From Azoarcus sp. (GTDB taxonomy: Bacteria; Pseudomonadota; Gammaproteobacteria; Burkholderiales; Rhodocyclaceae): 64,000 nucleotides of DNA. The stretch spans positions 1-64,000 of the forward strand of contig JAUVVG010000002.1 in assembly GCA_030604735.1 (NCBI GenBank), read 5' to 3'. Below are positions 43,115 to 51,849 of this stretch, one piece after another (positions within the stretch are counted from its first letter, which is position 1; each line of letters begins with the position of its first letter). The position numbers and the translations under genes were made by a program. A model generated the notes under the pieces. That model did no database searches. It was not told where the DNA came from and saw only the letters and a list, made by a program, of their open reading frames with translations.

Positions 43115-45445
43115 TCACTGTGCCTCGGTGCCGACCGGGATCGGCAATGCCTTCTCAACGGACAACGAAGGGTGACTGGTCCCTATCCGCTCCGGCAGGC
43201 GCTCCAGCGAGCGCATCCGGCGGCGTAGTTCGTCGCCGGCCTGGCGCAGTTCGCTTTCGGTGCGCACTACCCGCGGCGTGATCATCACCAGCAGTTCGGT
43301 CCGGCTGGCGTTGCGGGTGGTGGTGGAGAACAGGGTTCCGAGCACCGGCATGTCCTGCAGGCCGGGGACGCCCTGGCGGCCGCGGGTGGTGTTGTCGCGG
43401 ATCAGCCCGCCGAGGACCACGGTTTCGCCCGAGCGCACCGCGACCTTGCTCGAGATGTGACGCTGCAGGAAGCTGCGCTGGCCGGTCGCTTCATCCTGTG
43501 GCCCGACATCGGTCACCGACTGGTCGATCAGCATCGAAACCAGTCCGCCCGCGTTGACCGACGGGGTGACCGACAGCATCACGCCGGTATCCTTGAACTC
43601 GATGTTCTCGATCGAGGTGCCGCCGTCGGTGACCGCGCGTGCCGAGCGGACCGGCTGCTGGTCGCCGACCTGGATGGTCGCGGTGTGATTGTCCTGAACC
43701 AGCACGCTGGGGCTGGAAATCACGTTGACCAGCGACTTGTCGGCGAGCGCGTTGAGCACCGCGCGGATGTCGCCGATGCTGTTGGTGATGGTGTAGGAGA
43801 AACCGGGCTGGCCACCTGGGCGGATTTGCCCGCTCACTGGATTGTTGCCCAGCACGCCGGTGCCGCTGTGTCCACGCCCGCCGATGCCGCCACTGAACGC
43901 CCATTGCAGGCCGTATTTGAGTTCATCGTTGAGGCTGACCTCGAGAATGCTGGCCTCGATCAGCACCTGGTTGGGCGCGACATCGAGGCGACGCAGGGCC
44001 GCTTCGATCTTGCCGTAGGACCCGGGTGGCGCATGGATCAGCAGGGCGTTGTTGCGCACGTCGGCGACGACGCGGATGTTGGCGCCTATCGTGACCTGTG
44101 CGACATCCGTGTTCCCGGCACGATCGCGCTGCCCGCGTCCGGGCACGCCTTGCAACGGCGACACCGAATCTTCGGCGACGCCGACGCCGTCGCCGAGTGC
44201 GACCTGGGCCAGACCGGGGGCGACCGGCCGCTGCGACGTGGTCTGCGCCTGCTGTGACAACTCGCCGCCGAACACTGCATTGAGCAGGTGAGCGAGGTGC
44301 TCGGCGGCGCCGTTCTGCACCGGATAGACATAGAGCTGCGCCTCGATGCCGTTATTGCCGGCGCGATCGAAACGTACCACCCAGTCGCGGACCTGGTCGA
44401 GATAGTGGGCGCGCGGCGTGACCACCAGCAGCGCATTCATCTGTTCGATCGGCATCAGCCGGATCAGGCCGCGGACCGCTGTGCGGCCGTCCTCGGCGGC
44501 GGCCGCCTTTCCGACCGCCGCGTCGCCGTCCACGCCGGCGAACACGGCATCGAGCGCCGCGTGCATGTCGGCCACCGGCATGTGTTGTAACGGGAACAGC
44601 CCGACCGACATGCCGGACAGGATGTCGACATCGAAGCTATTGACGATCTCGAGCCAGCCTTCGAGTTGCGGACCGGTGCCGGCCAGCACCACCAGATTGC
44701 GTGTGCCGTCCACCCTGAGCAAGGCCTCCGGTCCGGCCAGGGCCTCGATGATCTCGGCCATCGCGGCCGCGCCTATGTAACGCAAGGGCACCACCACCAT
44801 CTTGTGGCCGGCCGGCAACTGACCGACGTTGCCGAAGACCGGCGCGATCCCGCGCAAGGCGTCCGGCTTGCCGACATGGTGGATGCCGGAAGCGTCGCGT
44901 ACGATCGCGAGGCCGTTGCCCTGCAGCAGCGATTCGAACACCGCGAGAATCTGGTCCTGAGGCAAGGGGTTGTGGGTCTGGATGGTGACTGTTCCGGCTA
45001 CCGGTTGATGGATGACATAGGGGAGCCCGAGCAGGTCGCCTATGACCGCGTGGACGACTTCGGTCACAGGGGCCTGGTCGAAGTTCAGCGATATCCGGTT
45101 GTCGCTCAGATGAACCGGCGGGCGCGGGCCGGGTGGTGCGTACAGGCGGTCATGACCCCTGACCAGGGTCTCTGCGGCAGCGGGCAGGGGCGCTTCGGTA
45201 GACGAGTCGACCGTGCCGGCAGGCGCGGCGACGGACGTTGGTGCCGCTGCCGAATACCCGACGGCCATGTCCCGAGCGGCCGGTTCCGGGATGGAGCGCG
45301 CCGTGGCATAAGCCTGTCCGGGGGCGATGCCGACTGGCGCAGTGAGTGGCATGGTCGAGCATCCGATCAGCGTGCTCAGCATGACCAGGGGCAATAGCCG
45401 GGCGCGGGCGGAGGATGAAATCATGTTGTTGTATCCGTGAGACAT
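43115..45445 (-). CDS. gspD: Type II secretion system secretin GspD
   Basis: 776 aa. Lipobox STLIGC at residue 29. The N0-N3 domains follow (ISLNFDQAPVTEVVHAVIGD and VVPLRYIGAAAMAEIIEALA). The secretin core has SILEVSLNDELKYGLQWAF, VISSPSVLVQDNHTATIQVG, VLGGLIRDNTTRGRQGVPGL and a typical end with ELLVMITPRVVR. Between them lies a Gly-rich stretch near the gate (GGIGGRGHSGTGVLG). About 50 extra Ala/Pro residues precede N0. It is the last gene of the cluster and forms the outer-membrane pore. A start at 45424 (MISSSARAR) is also possible. Confidence 0.95.
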   Translation of the reverse strand: MSHGYNNMISSSARARLLPLVMLSTLIGCSTMPLTAPVGIAPGQAYATARSIPEPAARDMAVGYSAAAPTSVAAPAGTVDSSTEAPLPAAAETLVRGHDRLYAPPGPRPPVHLSDNRISLNFDQAPVTEVVHAVIGDLLGLPYVIHQPVAGTVTIQTHNPLPQDQILAVFESLLQGNGLAIVRDASGIHHVGKPDALRGIAPVFGNVGQLPAGHKMVVVPLRYIGAAAMAEIIEALAGPEALLRVDGTRNLVVLAGTGPQLEGWLEIVNSFDVDILSGMSVGLFPLQHMPVADMHAALDAVFAGVDGDAAVGKAAAAEDGRTAVRGLIRLMPIEQMNALLVVTPRAHYLDQVRDWVVRFDRAGNNGIEAQLYVYPVQNGAAEHLAHLLNAVFGGELSQQAQTTSQRPVAPGLAQVALGDGVGVAEDSVSPLQGVPGRGQRDRAGNTDVAQVTIGANIRVVADVRNNALLIHAPPGSYGKIEAALRRLDVAPNQVLIEASILEVSLNDELKYGLQWAFSGGIGGRGHSGTGVLGNNPVSGQIRPGGQPGFSYTITNSIGDIRAVLNALADKSLVNVISSPSVLVQDNHTATIQVGDQQPVRSARAVTDGGTSIENIEFKDTGVMLSVTPSVNAGGLVSMLIDQSVTDVGPQDEATGQRSFLQRHISSKVAVRSGETVVLGGLIRDNTTRGRQGVPGLQDMPVLGTLFSTTTRNASRTELLVMITPRVVRTESELRQAGDELRRRMRSLERLPERIGTSHPSLSVEKALPIPVGTEAQ

Positions 45446-45472
45446 TTTCAGGTTGCAAGCCAGTCGTGAGCG

Positions 45473-46024
45473 TCAGTCTTCGAACAGGTCTTCGGGTGGG
45501 TCGGACTGGGGTGTCGCATCCGGCGAGCCCTCGGTCGCTGCGGGCTCGGGCAACTGCCTGCGCATGCGGTACTCGATCGCGTGGCCGTCGCGATCGCGCA
45601 GCAGCACCGCGTCGTCGAGAATTTCCTGCAGGGTCAGTCCCTTGTCGCTTTCTCCCAGCAACATTCGTCGCGCCTCGCCATCGATCAGCAACAACGCGCC
45701 GGCCGACCGTTCGGTCTGGAACACGCCGATCAGGCTGACGCCGGACGTCGTGGCGTGCTGGGGTCGGTCGCCTTCCGGGGCGGAGATGGGACGACGGCCC
45801 GGCACGAACAAAGGGCGCTCGGCGATCCGGGTGGGGTCCGGGCTGGCCGTTTCGGATAATCGCGGGTCTTGCCGGTCGACCTCGAACAAGGCTGGGTCGA
45901 CCGGATGGGCCGGGCCTGGCTGCCAGCGATGACTGCCATCCGACCACTGCCAGAACAGCAGCACGATCAGCGCAGCGCACGCCGCAAGCAGGACAGATAC
46001 AGGGGAGACGCGGGACGGGATCAC
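45473..46024 (-). CDS. gspN: GspN/GspC-like inner-membrane T2SS component
   Basis: 183 aa from a GTG overlapping the gspM stop (GTGA). One N-terminal helix (VSVLLAACAALIVLLFWQW), a Pro-rich linker, then a small β domain: SLIGVFQTERSAGALLLIDG and MLLGESDKGLTLQEILDDAV. This is the homology-region type fold of GspC. It is shorter than GspC (about 270 aa) and has no PDZ domain. Xanthomonas XpsN has this position between M and D. It probably connects the inner-membrane platform to the secretin. No separate gspC is in the window. Confidence 0.8.
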   Translation of the reverse strand: MIPSRVSPVSVLLAACAALIVLLFWQWSDGSHRWQPGPAHPVDPALFEVDRQDPRLSETASPDPTRIAERPLFVPGRRPISAPEGDRPQHATTSGVSLIGVFQTERSAGALLLIDGEARRMLLGESDKGLTLQEILDDAVLLRDRDGHAIEYRMRRQLPEPAATEGSPDATPQSDPPEDLFED

Positions 46025-46581
46025 TGGAGATGTATCGCGGCGAGGTTGAGCTGGATGCGCAGGCTGTGCCCCTCGGTACCCGGGCGCGACTGGATCTGCT
46101 GGATACCGAGTTGCTCGACCCGGATGGTGGGGCTGGCTTGGGCGATCGTCCGAAGAAAACCGTGCAGCGCGCTCAGGTCCCCGTCCATCGTGGCGATCAA
46201 CGGAATGGACTGGAATCCCTGTTCCACCCGGGGCGGGAGAATCTGGCTGCCGACCACGCTCAGTTGGTGTTCTACGGCCAGATTGCGCACCCGTTGCTGG
46301 AGATCCGAGCCTACCCGGTCGACCGGGGTGTCGGTCGGGTAGGTGAGCGCCTGTACGCGCCGGCTCGCGTCGAGTCGCGCCGCGGACAGCATCGGGGCGG
46401 CATCGCGCAGACCGGCCAGGCGGGCGTGGCGTTGGGCGATGTCGTCCAGTTCCCGACGGATATCGGTGTAGGCTGTGTGCAGGCTATCCATCAGCGCCAC
46501 GGCGAGCAGGATCGTCAGCAATACGACGCCCATCGAGAGGGCGAGGTCGCGCCTTCGCCCGTGTTCAATGCGCTGCATCAC
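46021..46581 (-). CDS. gspM: T2SS protein GspM
   Basis: 186 aa. One helix at 16-34 (MGVVLLTILLAVALMDSL), a coiled-coil segment (YTDIRRELDDIAQRHARLAG), then a ferredoxin-like periplasmic domain (VEHQLSVVGSQILPP, SLRIQLNLAAIHLQ). This is the 'type b' GspM. It works with GspL. A GTG at 46581 and an ATG directly after it (46578) are equivalent starts; it overlaps gspL by 17 bp. Confidence 0.88.
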   Translation of the reverse strand: MMQRIEHGRRRDLALSMGVVLLTILLAVALMDSLHTAYTDIRRELDDIAQRHARLAGLRDAAPMLSAARLDASRRVQALTYPTDTPVDRVGSDLQQRVRNLAVEHQLSVVGSQILPPRVEQGFQSIPLIATMDGDLSALHGFLRTIAQASPTIRVEQLGIQQIQSRPGTEGHSLRIQLNLAAIHLQ

Positions 46582-47626
46582 GATCCGACTCCCCGGTGGT
46601 CAGCATGAGTTCGAGTGAGAAGGACTCCAGACCCTCACGGGTACGGGAGATCGGTGCGGGGGACCGCACCGAGGCGAACATCGGGTGCTTGCCCAGGTGG
46701 TCGATCAGGCCGGCGGCGTCCATGGCGAAGCCGGCCATCCGGATCAGATCGCCTGTGATCTCGAGCCGGACCAGGTGGGCGTCGTCGGGCAGCACGTCGG
46801 TCAGCTGCATCAGGAGGTTCGACAACTCGATGTCGGTTGGCCAGGCCGCATGAATGGCGGTCAGGGTGGATTGGAGCGCAAGCAGTTGTTCGCGCTCGTC
46901 GACCACGGCCAGGGTGTCGGCCCGCAGCGCAGCCAGTTGGGCACGGGCGTCCAGCAGCGACTGGTGCTGCCTGAGCAGCGGCCCGGCTGCGACTGCGATG
47001 CCCAGCGCGATGAACAATGCGAGCAAGGCGGACAGGGCCTGCCGCTGGCGGCGCTGGCGCTGCAGCCGCAGCGATTCGCCAAAGCCCCTCAACACGATGG
47101 GGGAGTGCGCATCGGCCCAGACCTCCAGCGTCGAGTGGTCCTTCGCCAGCGTCCCCGGCCGGGCGGCAGGACCCTCGGACAGTGTCGCCAGGTAACCGGC
47201 GATGTGACGGCGCGAGGCGATCGCGATCCGGACCCGGCGCTCGCCCGCAGCCAGGTCGGTGGCCTGCCATCCATGGACCCGGTCGTCGTCGGGGAAGGGG
47301 CTCAGGGCTTCCGCCTTCAGTGCCACCGCTGCCGCGAGGTCGTCCTCGCCCAGATCCGGAAAGCTGCATTCCTGCACCAGCGTCAGCCGCTCCGGAAGCA
47401 TCACCGCGGTGGCGCGGGTCGGCAGTGCGGTCGGGGCGAGGCCGACGCGGGTGCCGCCCCGCCAGGCATGCAGGGCACCGTCCGGGTGCAGCACCCGCAC
47501 GGTTTCGACCGGATCGAGCCAGCGCAACAGCGGCAGTCCCGTCAGCCTGGAAACGGTGCGCGCGAGGCCACGCCGCAAACCGTCAAGCCCGCTCGCCCAG
47601 TTCGGCGTCGAGGTTTCAGTGCGCAT
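46565..47626 (-). CDS. gspL: T2SS protein GspL
   Basis: 353 aa from the ATG at 47626 with AGAGGA 5 nt before it. An N-terminal actin-like cytoplasmic part of ~200 residues (VMLPERLTLVQECSFPDLGE), one helix at about 218-236 (LLALFIALGIAVAAGPLL), and a PilN-like periplasmic part with coiled coil (SLLDARAQLAALRADTLAVV). The layout is GspL. It overlaps gspK by 11 bp. Confidence 0.88.
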   Translation of the reverse strand: MRTETSTPNWASGLDGLRRGLARTVSRLTGLPLLRWLDPVETVRVLHPDGALHAWRGGTRVGLAPTALPTRATAVMLPERLTLVQECSFPDLGEDDLAAAVALKAEALSPFPDDDRVHGWQATDLAAGERRVRIAIASRRHIAGYLATLSEGPAARPGTLAKDHSTLEVWADAHSPIVLRGFGESLRLQRQRRQRQALSALLALFIALGIAVAAGPLLRQHQSLLDARAQLAALRADTLAVVDEREQLLALQSTLTAIHAAWPTDIELSNLLMQLTDVLPDDAHLVRLEITGDLIRMAGFAMDAAGLIDHLGKHPMFASVRSPAPISRTREGLESFSLELMLTTGESDRDAAH

Positions 47627-48563
47627 CTTGTCCTCTGTTGGCCACGACACGGACCGGCTCGGCGGTGAGCTCGCGCCAGGGTGTGCCGGCGTGGGGCGAG
47701 CGTTCCATGGCGATCCAGCGAGTGCGAACCAGGGTCAGGCCGGCGTTCGACCCGGTGGCGCTGATCCGGTAAACCCGCTGGCCGGAGTGGGCGATCCAGG
47801 CGTGGCTCAGGTCGGCGATGTCCAGGGCCGGATCGCCCGCATCACGCGCGAGTTCGATGCGGCGCGCGCGCGCCGGGTCGCCGCGGGTCAGAATGGTCAG
47901 TACCTGTCTCGGTGCGAAGCGCGGGTCCACGCCGTCCATAGGGTTATGCACGGTCACCAGCCCGGCCAGCCGTTCGAAAAGCGGCAGGTCCATGCCCGGG
48001 ACCTGCATCAAGTCCTCGATCGCGTGAAAGCCGTCGTTTCGGGTCGCGCTCGACAGGTAAGCGGCAAGGGTCGCGGTGTCGAGTCCGCCGCCATCGGGCC
48101 GGGCGCCGAGCCGGGCACCGTCCGGGTCACGCCAGACCACGATCGCATCCGCGAGGCGTGTGGCCTGATCCGGGGGTAGTCCGCCGCCCAGCGCGAGCAG
48201 ATCGACCAGCAAGGCGTGGGGCGCGTTGTTCAGGTCGATGAAGGCCGAGGCGGGCAGGGCTGTCACGGTCAAGGCCTGACCTTCGAGTCGCATCGTCCAG
48301 CGTGGCGCTGTGGACGGCGGGGCCGCTGTCGCCAGTTTGCTCGCGGCGATCCGGATCGCGCCGTCGGCCAGGGCGGCATGGACCGCGAAATCACGGAACA
48401 GCGCCGTGCTGCGCAGGTCGCTTCGGGTGGCGGCGACCTGCCCTGCGACCAGCAGCGACATCGCGGCGGTCAGCCACAGCACCGTGATCATCGCGAGACC
48501 GCGTTGACGCGGCTGGCGCCAGCGCGCGGGCGTCGTGCTGTTCGGTCCGACCCACCGGCTCAT
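47616..48563 (-). CDS. gspK: T2SS minor pseudopilin GspK
   Basis: 315 aa. Prepilin-type end at about residue 20 (QRGLAMITVLWLTAAMSLLV), cleaved after Gly. As is usual for GspK the fifth residue is not Glu (Thr here). The helical insert domain has FIDLNNAPHALLVDLLALGG and PDGGGLDTATLAAYLSSATR. It caps the pseudopilus tip with GspI and GspJ. The ATG overlaps the gspJ stop. Confidence 0.9.
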   Translation of the reverse strand: MSRWVGPNSTTPARWRQPRQRGLAMITVLWLTAAMSLLVAGQVAATRSDLRSTALFRDFAVHAALADGAIRIAASKLATAAPPSTAPRWTMRLEGQALTVTALPASAFIDLNNAPHALLVDLLALGGGLPPDQATRLADAIVVWRDPDGARLGARPDGGGLDTATLAAYLSSATRNDGFHAIEDLMQVPGMDLPLFERLAGLVTVHNPMDGVDPRFAPRQVLTILTRGDPARARRIELARDAGDPALDIADLSHAWIAHSGQRVYRISATGSNAGLTLVRTRWIAMERSPHAGTPWRELTAEPVRVVANRGQDAH

Positions 48564-49255
48564 GACGCCGCCTCGCTCGAAGCGCCGGGTCGGGATGGCG
48601 CGAGTACGCTTGCCAGGGTCCGGGACGGGCGCGGGCCGGCTTCAGCAATCGCGATCACCAAGGGCGGCCAGCGGTGGTGCGCCAGCGCCAGGCTGATCCG
48701 CACATGCCCGGGTAAAGTGGTGCTGTCATGCCAGTATCGGGTCCATTCGGTCTCGCCGAGTCCGCGATAATGCAGTTCGAATTCCGAGACACGGTCGAGC
48801 AGGACACGTTCGATGAGTTGGCTGCGATCCGTCGCCGGGCGGCTGGTGTCGAGGGGGGCGAAAGGGGCGAAGGCCAGGATGAGACGCGTCCCCCCGTCGG
48901 CATGGGCAAGGGCCAGCCTGAGCTGGCTGAGCCCGCCGATGCCATCGCGGGCGGGCAGGACCGATACCCAGGACAGTGATCGGTCATCGCCGCGGAAAGG
49001 CATCGTCGCCGCATCGAACGACGCCATCTCATCCGCGTCCGACCGGACTGCACGCGCAGCGCCCAGGGTATGGCGCAGGAAGGTGCCGACGATGCGCTGC
49101 TCGTCGTGCGTGGTAGCGGCGAGATCCAGCCGGCTGGCGGTCTGCCCCAGCCCGCGGAAGGCGGTCATCGCGATCAGCATCAGCAGGCTGAGCAAGCCGA
49201 GTGCGACCACGACTTCTATCAGGGTGAAGCCGCGTGAGGAGTGGATCGCGCTCAT
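48560..49255 (-). CDS. gspJ: T2SS minor pseudopilin GspJ
   Basis: 231 aa. Cleavage motif SSRGFTLIEVVVALGLLSLL with Glu at mature position 5. The mid region LIERVLLDRVSEFELHYRG and GETEWTRYWHDSTTLPGHVR is typical of GspJ. About 30 Pro/Ser/Ala-rich residues at the C-terminus are extra. It overlaps gspI and gspK by 4 bp each (ATGA). Confidence 0.9.
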   Translation of the reverse strand: MSAIHSSRGFTLIEVVVALGLLSLLMLIAMTAFRGLGQTASRLDLAATTHDEQRIVGTFLRHTLGAARAVRSDADEMASFDAATMPFRGDDRSLSWVSVLPARDGIGGLSQLRLALAHADGGTRLILAFAPFAPLDTSRPATDRSQLIERVLLDRVSEFELHYRGLGETEWTRYWHDSTTLPGHVRISLALAHHRWPPLVIAIAEAGPRPSRTLASVLAPSRPGASSEAAS

Positions 49256-49644
49256 CCAGCCTGCTCCGGGATCCGGCTGACCAGGGACAGCGTTCTGCTG
49301 CGGCCGCGGTCAAGCCAGCTGACTTCGACCTCGATACGGTGAAGTCGGACCGCAGCTCCGATGCCATCGGTGTCGAGCGCAGGCTCGCTCGTGACCGTCC
49401 ACTGCATCTCGTCTTGCCACTGTCCGCGCGTCGCAATGCCTTCGGCAGGTGCCTGTTGATGGAGGGCGAGCAGGGACTCGGCCAGCATCAGCGCCCGGGT
49501 CTGGCGCCCGGCCTCGGCCGTCGCACGGGTACTGGTGCCGGAGGCGTGATACAAGGCCAGCAGTGAGCTGGTCGTGATCGCGAGGGCGACCAGTAGTTCG
49601 AGCAAGGAGAGTCCACTCTCGCCGCGCGACGCGTAGAGCCTCAT
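49252..49644 (-). CDS. gspI: T2SS minor pseudopilin GspI
   Basis: 130 aa. The cleavage motif is ESGLSLLELLVALAITTSSL: Leu follows the Gly in place of the usual Phe, with Glu at mature position 5. It then has RALMLAESLLALHQQAP and ends WLDRGRSRTLSLVSRIPE. It forms the tip with J and K. Overlaps neighbours by 4 bp. Confidence 0.88.
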   Translation of the reverse strand: MRLYASRGESGLSLLELLVALAITTSSLLALYHASGTSTRATAEAGRQTRALMLAESLLALHQQAPAEGIATRGQWQDEMQWTVTSEPALDTDGIGAAVRLHRIEVEVSWLDRGRSRTLSLVSRIPEQAG

Positions 49645-50120
49645 GATCGGGCCGTCTCTTCGGTCGGGTGGTCGAGCGGGGTCTGGTGGGGGCGGCCCAG
49701 CAGCCAGTCCACGGTGATTCGTACCCCGCCGCCGCTCGGTCGGGTCACCACGATGGCGCCACCGCTCGCGCCGCCGTCGGGATGAAAGCGGATGCCGGCC
49801 GACTCGCTCGCGAGTTCCCGCTCTGCCAGGATCATGCCGATCCGCAGTTCGGATGGGATGGAGCGATCCAGCTTTGGCGCGATGCCGAAGCGACGCTGTG
49901 CGAGGTCGATCCCGAAGACGACCGACTGGCCGGAGCGCAGGGCCTCCAGTCGCGCCCGTTGCAGGTCCGCCATGAGATGGCGCACCGTATTCTGATAGGC
50001 CATCGTTTCATGCGCTCGCGCCGCGGCAAATGGTACGGTGGCCAGCAGGACCGCGGCGATACCGAGTGCGACCAGCATTTCGACCAGGGTGAAGCCGCCT
50101 GGTTTCGCGCGCGTAATCAT
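49641..50120 (-). CDS. gspH: T2SS minor pseudopilin GspH
   Basis: 159 aa from the ATG at 50120, which overlaps the gspG stop (ATGA). Cleavage motif KPGGFTLVEMLVALGIAAVL. The body has HLMADLQRARLEALRSGQSV, a clear GspH/FimT signature, and ends with a Gly-rich strand pair (GGVRITVDWLLG). The longer frame upstream lies over gspG and is not real. Confidence 0.9.
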   Translation of the reverse strand: MITRAKPGGFTLVEMLVALGIAAVLLATVPFAAARAHETMAYQNTVRHLMADLQRARLEALRSGQSVVFGIDLAQRRFGIAPKLDRSIPSELRIGMILAERELASESAGIRFHPDGGASGGAIVVTRPSGGGVRITVDWLLGRPHQTPLDHPTEETARS

Positions 50121-50566
50121 AGCTGCCAGTTGCCGATGTCGGCGTTCTCGCCAGTCCCACCCGGGGCATTGTCGGCACCATAGGAATAGATGTCGATGTC
50201 CCCATGTCGGCCGGGAAGGGTGAAACGGTAGGCGTTGCCCCATGGATCGACCGGGAGTGAATTGCCGCGCAGATAGGGCCCGTTCCAGCCGGCGGCACTG
50301 GCCGGTCGCTGCACCAGTGCGTTCAAGCCTTCCTGCGCCGACGGGAATCGGCCGACATCCAGGCGGAACAGATCGATCGCCTGCTCCAGATCCCGAATCT
50401 GGACCGCGACGGTCTTGGACTTCGCCCCGCCGAGCTGGCTGAGCACGCGCGGTCCAACCAGTCCGGCCAGCAGGCCGAGGATCGCGAGTACGACCAGGAG
50501 TTCGATCAAGGTGAAACCGGATGCGCGTGCAGTCGATGACAGCGGCGTCTTTGCAGGTCGGTTCAT
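50117..50566 (-). CDS. gspG: T2SS major pseudopilin GspG
   Basis: 149 aa. Cleavage motif ASGFTLIELLVVLAILGLLA, then the strongly conserved RVLSQLGGAKSKTVAVQIRD and DLFRLDVGRFPSAQEGLNAL. WNGPYLRGNSLPVDPWGNAY and the calcium-site loop near the end (SYGADNAPGGTGENADIGNW) are standard GspG. It forms the pseudopilus fibre. 14 bp separate it from gspF. Confidence 0.96.
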   Translation of the reverse strand: MNRPAKTPLSSTARASGFTLIELLVVLAILGLLAGLVGPRVLSQLGGAKSKTVAVQIRDLEQAIDLFRLDVGRFPSAQEGLNALVQRPASAAGWNGPYLRGNSLPVDPWGNAYRFTLPGRHGDIDIYSYGADNAPGGTGENADIGNWQL

Positions 50567-50580
50567 TGTTTCTTTTTCCT

Positions 50581-51849
50581 TCAGATGGCCAGTTCATTGA
50601 CCGACAGAATGCCCATCAGCAGGGCGGCCATGATCGCGGCGATGACGCCGCCCAGGAGCAGGATCAGGAGCGGTTCGACCAGCGTCAGCATGCGCTTGGT
50701 CGCGACCTCGAGTTTGTGCGCCTGGACATCGGCGAGCTTGAGCAGCATCCGGTCTAGCCGGCCGGTTTCCTCGCCCAGTCGCACCATGTTCAGTGCCAGC
50801 GGCGAGAAAATCCCCAGCCTGGCGAAGGCGTCGGCGAGCCGCTCGCCGCGTTTGAGCGCCTCGGCCGTGCCGGCAATCGGCTCGCGCAGTTGCTGGTTGC
50901 CGATGGTGTCTGCCGCAGTCCGGAGGGCGCCTACGATGGGCACGCCGCTACCAAGCAGGGTGCCGAGGGTTCGGCTGAACTGCCCGATTTCCCGGGCGGT
51001 CAGGGCCGCCCCCAGCCACGGCAGCGCAAGGGCGCGACGGTCCAGCCAGCGCCGCCCGCCCGGCGTGCCAGACCATTTTGCCGCCGCCGCGATGCCCAGC
51101 ACGGTCGCCAGCAACAGCCACAAGCCATGCTGGGTCAGAAAGTGACTGGCACCGACCAGGGCGCGGGTACTCCACGGCAGCCCGTCGCCGAGATCGTCGA
51201 ACAGGCTCTCGAACTGCGGCACCACGAAGCCCAGCATCAGCAGGATGGAGATCACCGCCACGAGCAGCAGGATGAACGGGTAGGTGAGTGCGGCCTTCAG
51301 GCTGTCGCGAAGCTGGCGGGAGCGCTCCAGATGACGCTCGAGCTGGTGCAGGGCGTCGGCGAGCTTGCCACTGGCTTCGCCGGCACGGACGAGGTTGAGG
51401 TAGAACTCGCCGAACAAGGCCTGGTGCGGCGCAAGGGCCTGGCTGAAGCTCTTGCCCGCCTTGACCGCCGCGATCAGTGATTCGAGCAGATCGGCCATCT
51501 CCGGGTGCGTGGCCATGTCCGCAATGATGCGCAAGGCCCGGTCCAGCGGCAGGCCAGCCTCCAGCATGGTCGCCAGTTCGGACGTGAGCGCCGGGATGTC
51601 GTCCTGTCCGATGGCGCGGCGCCGGATGCGCAGCCCGCGTGGCCGGGCTTCGCCAGGCGACGCCTGCCTGGGGGTGTCGATGCCCAGCGCGGGGCGGCCG
51701 GACCCATCGGTGGCGGCATCCGACAGCGCGATCGGGGTCAGTCCGCGCGCCTGAAGCTGCAGCAAGGCGGTTTCCCGGCTCGGGGCCTTGAGTCTGCCCC
51801 GTTCGGCGCGTCCATCTGCGGCCGCCGCACGGTAGGCGAACTCAGGCAT
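50581..51849 (-). CDS. gspF: T2SS inner-membrane platform protein GspF
   Basis: 422 aa from the ATG at 51849 (MPEFAYRAAAADG), overlapping gspE by 8 bp. Two GspF domains with three helices: LTSELATMLEAGLPLDRALR and REIGQFSRTLGTLLGSGVPI are the paired signatures. The chain ends LLMGILSVNELAI, the standard GspF end. An extra loop near residue 45-75 (DAATDGSGRPALGIDTPRQ) is low in conservation. Confidence 0.95.
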   Translation of the reverse strand: MPEFAYRAAAADGRAERGRLKAPSRETALLQLQARGLTPIALSDAATDGSGRPALGIDTPRQASPGEARPRGLRIRRRAIGQDDIPALTSELATMLEAGLPLDRALRIIADMATHPEMADLLESLIAAVKAGKSFSQALAPHQALFGEFYLNLVRAGEASGKLADALHQLERHLERSRQLRDSLKAALTYPFILLLVAVISILLMLGFVVPQFESLFDDLGDGLPWSTRALVGASHFLTQHGLWLLLATVLGIAAAAKWSGTPGGRRWLDRRALALPWLGAALTAREIGQFSRTLGTLLGSGVPIVGALRTAADTIGNQQLREPIAGTAEALKRGERLADAFARLGIFSPLALNMVRLGEETGRLDRMLLKLADVQAHKLEVATKRMLTLVEPLLILLLGGVIAAIMAALLMGILSVNELAI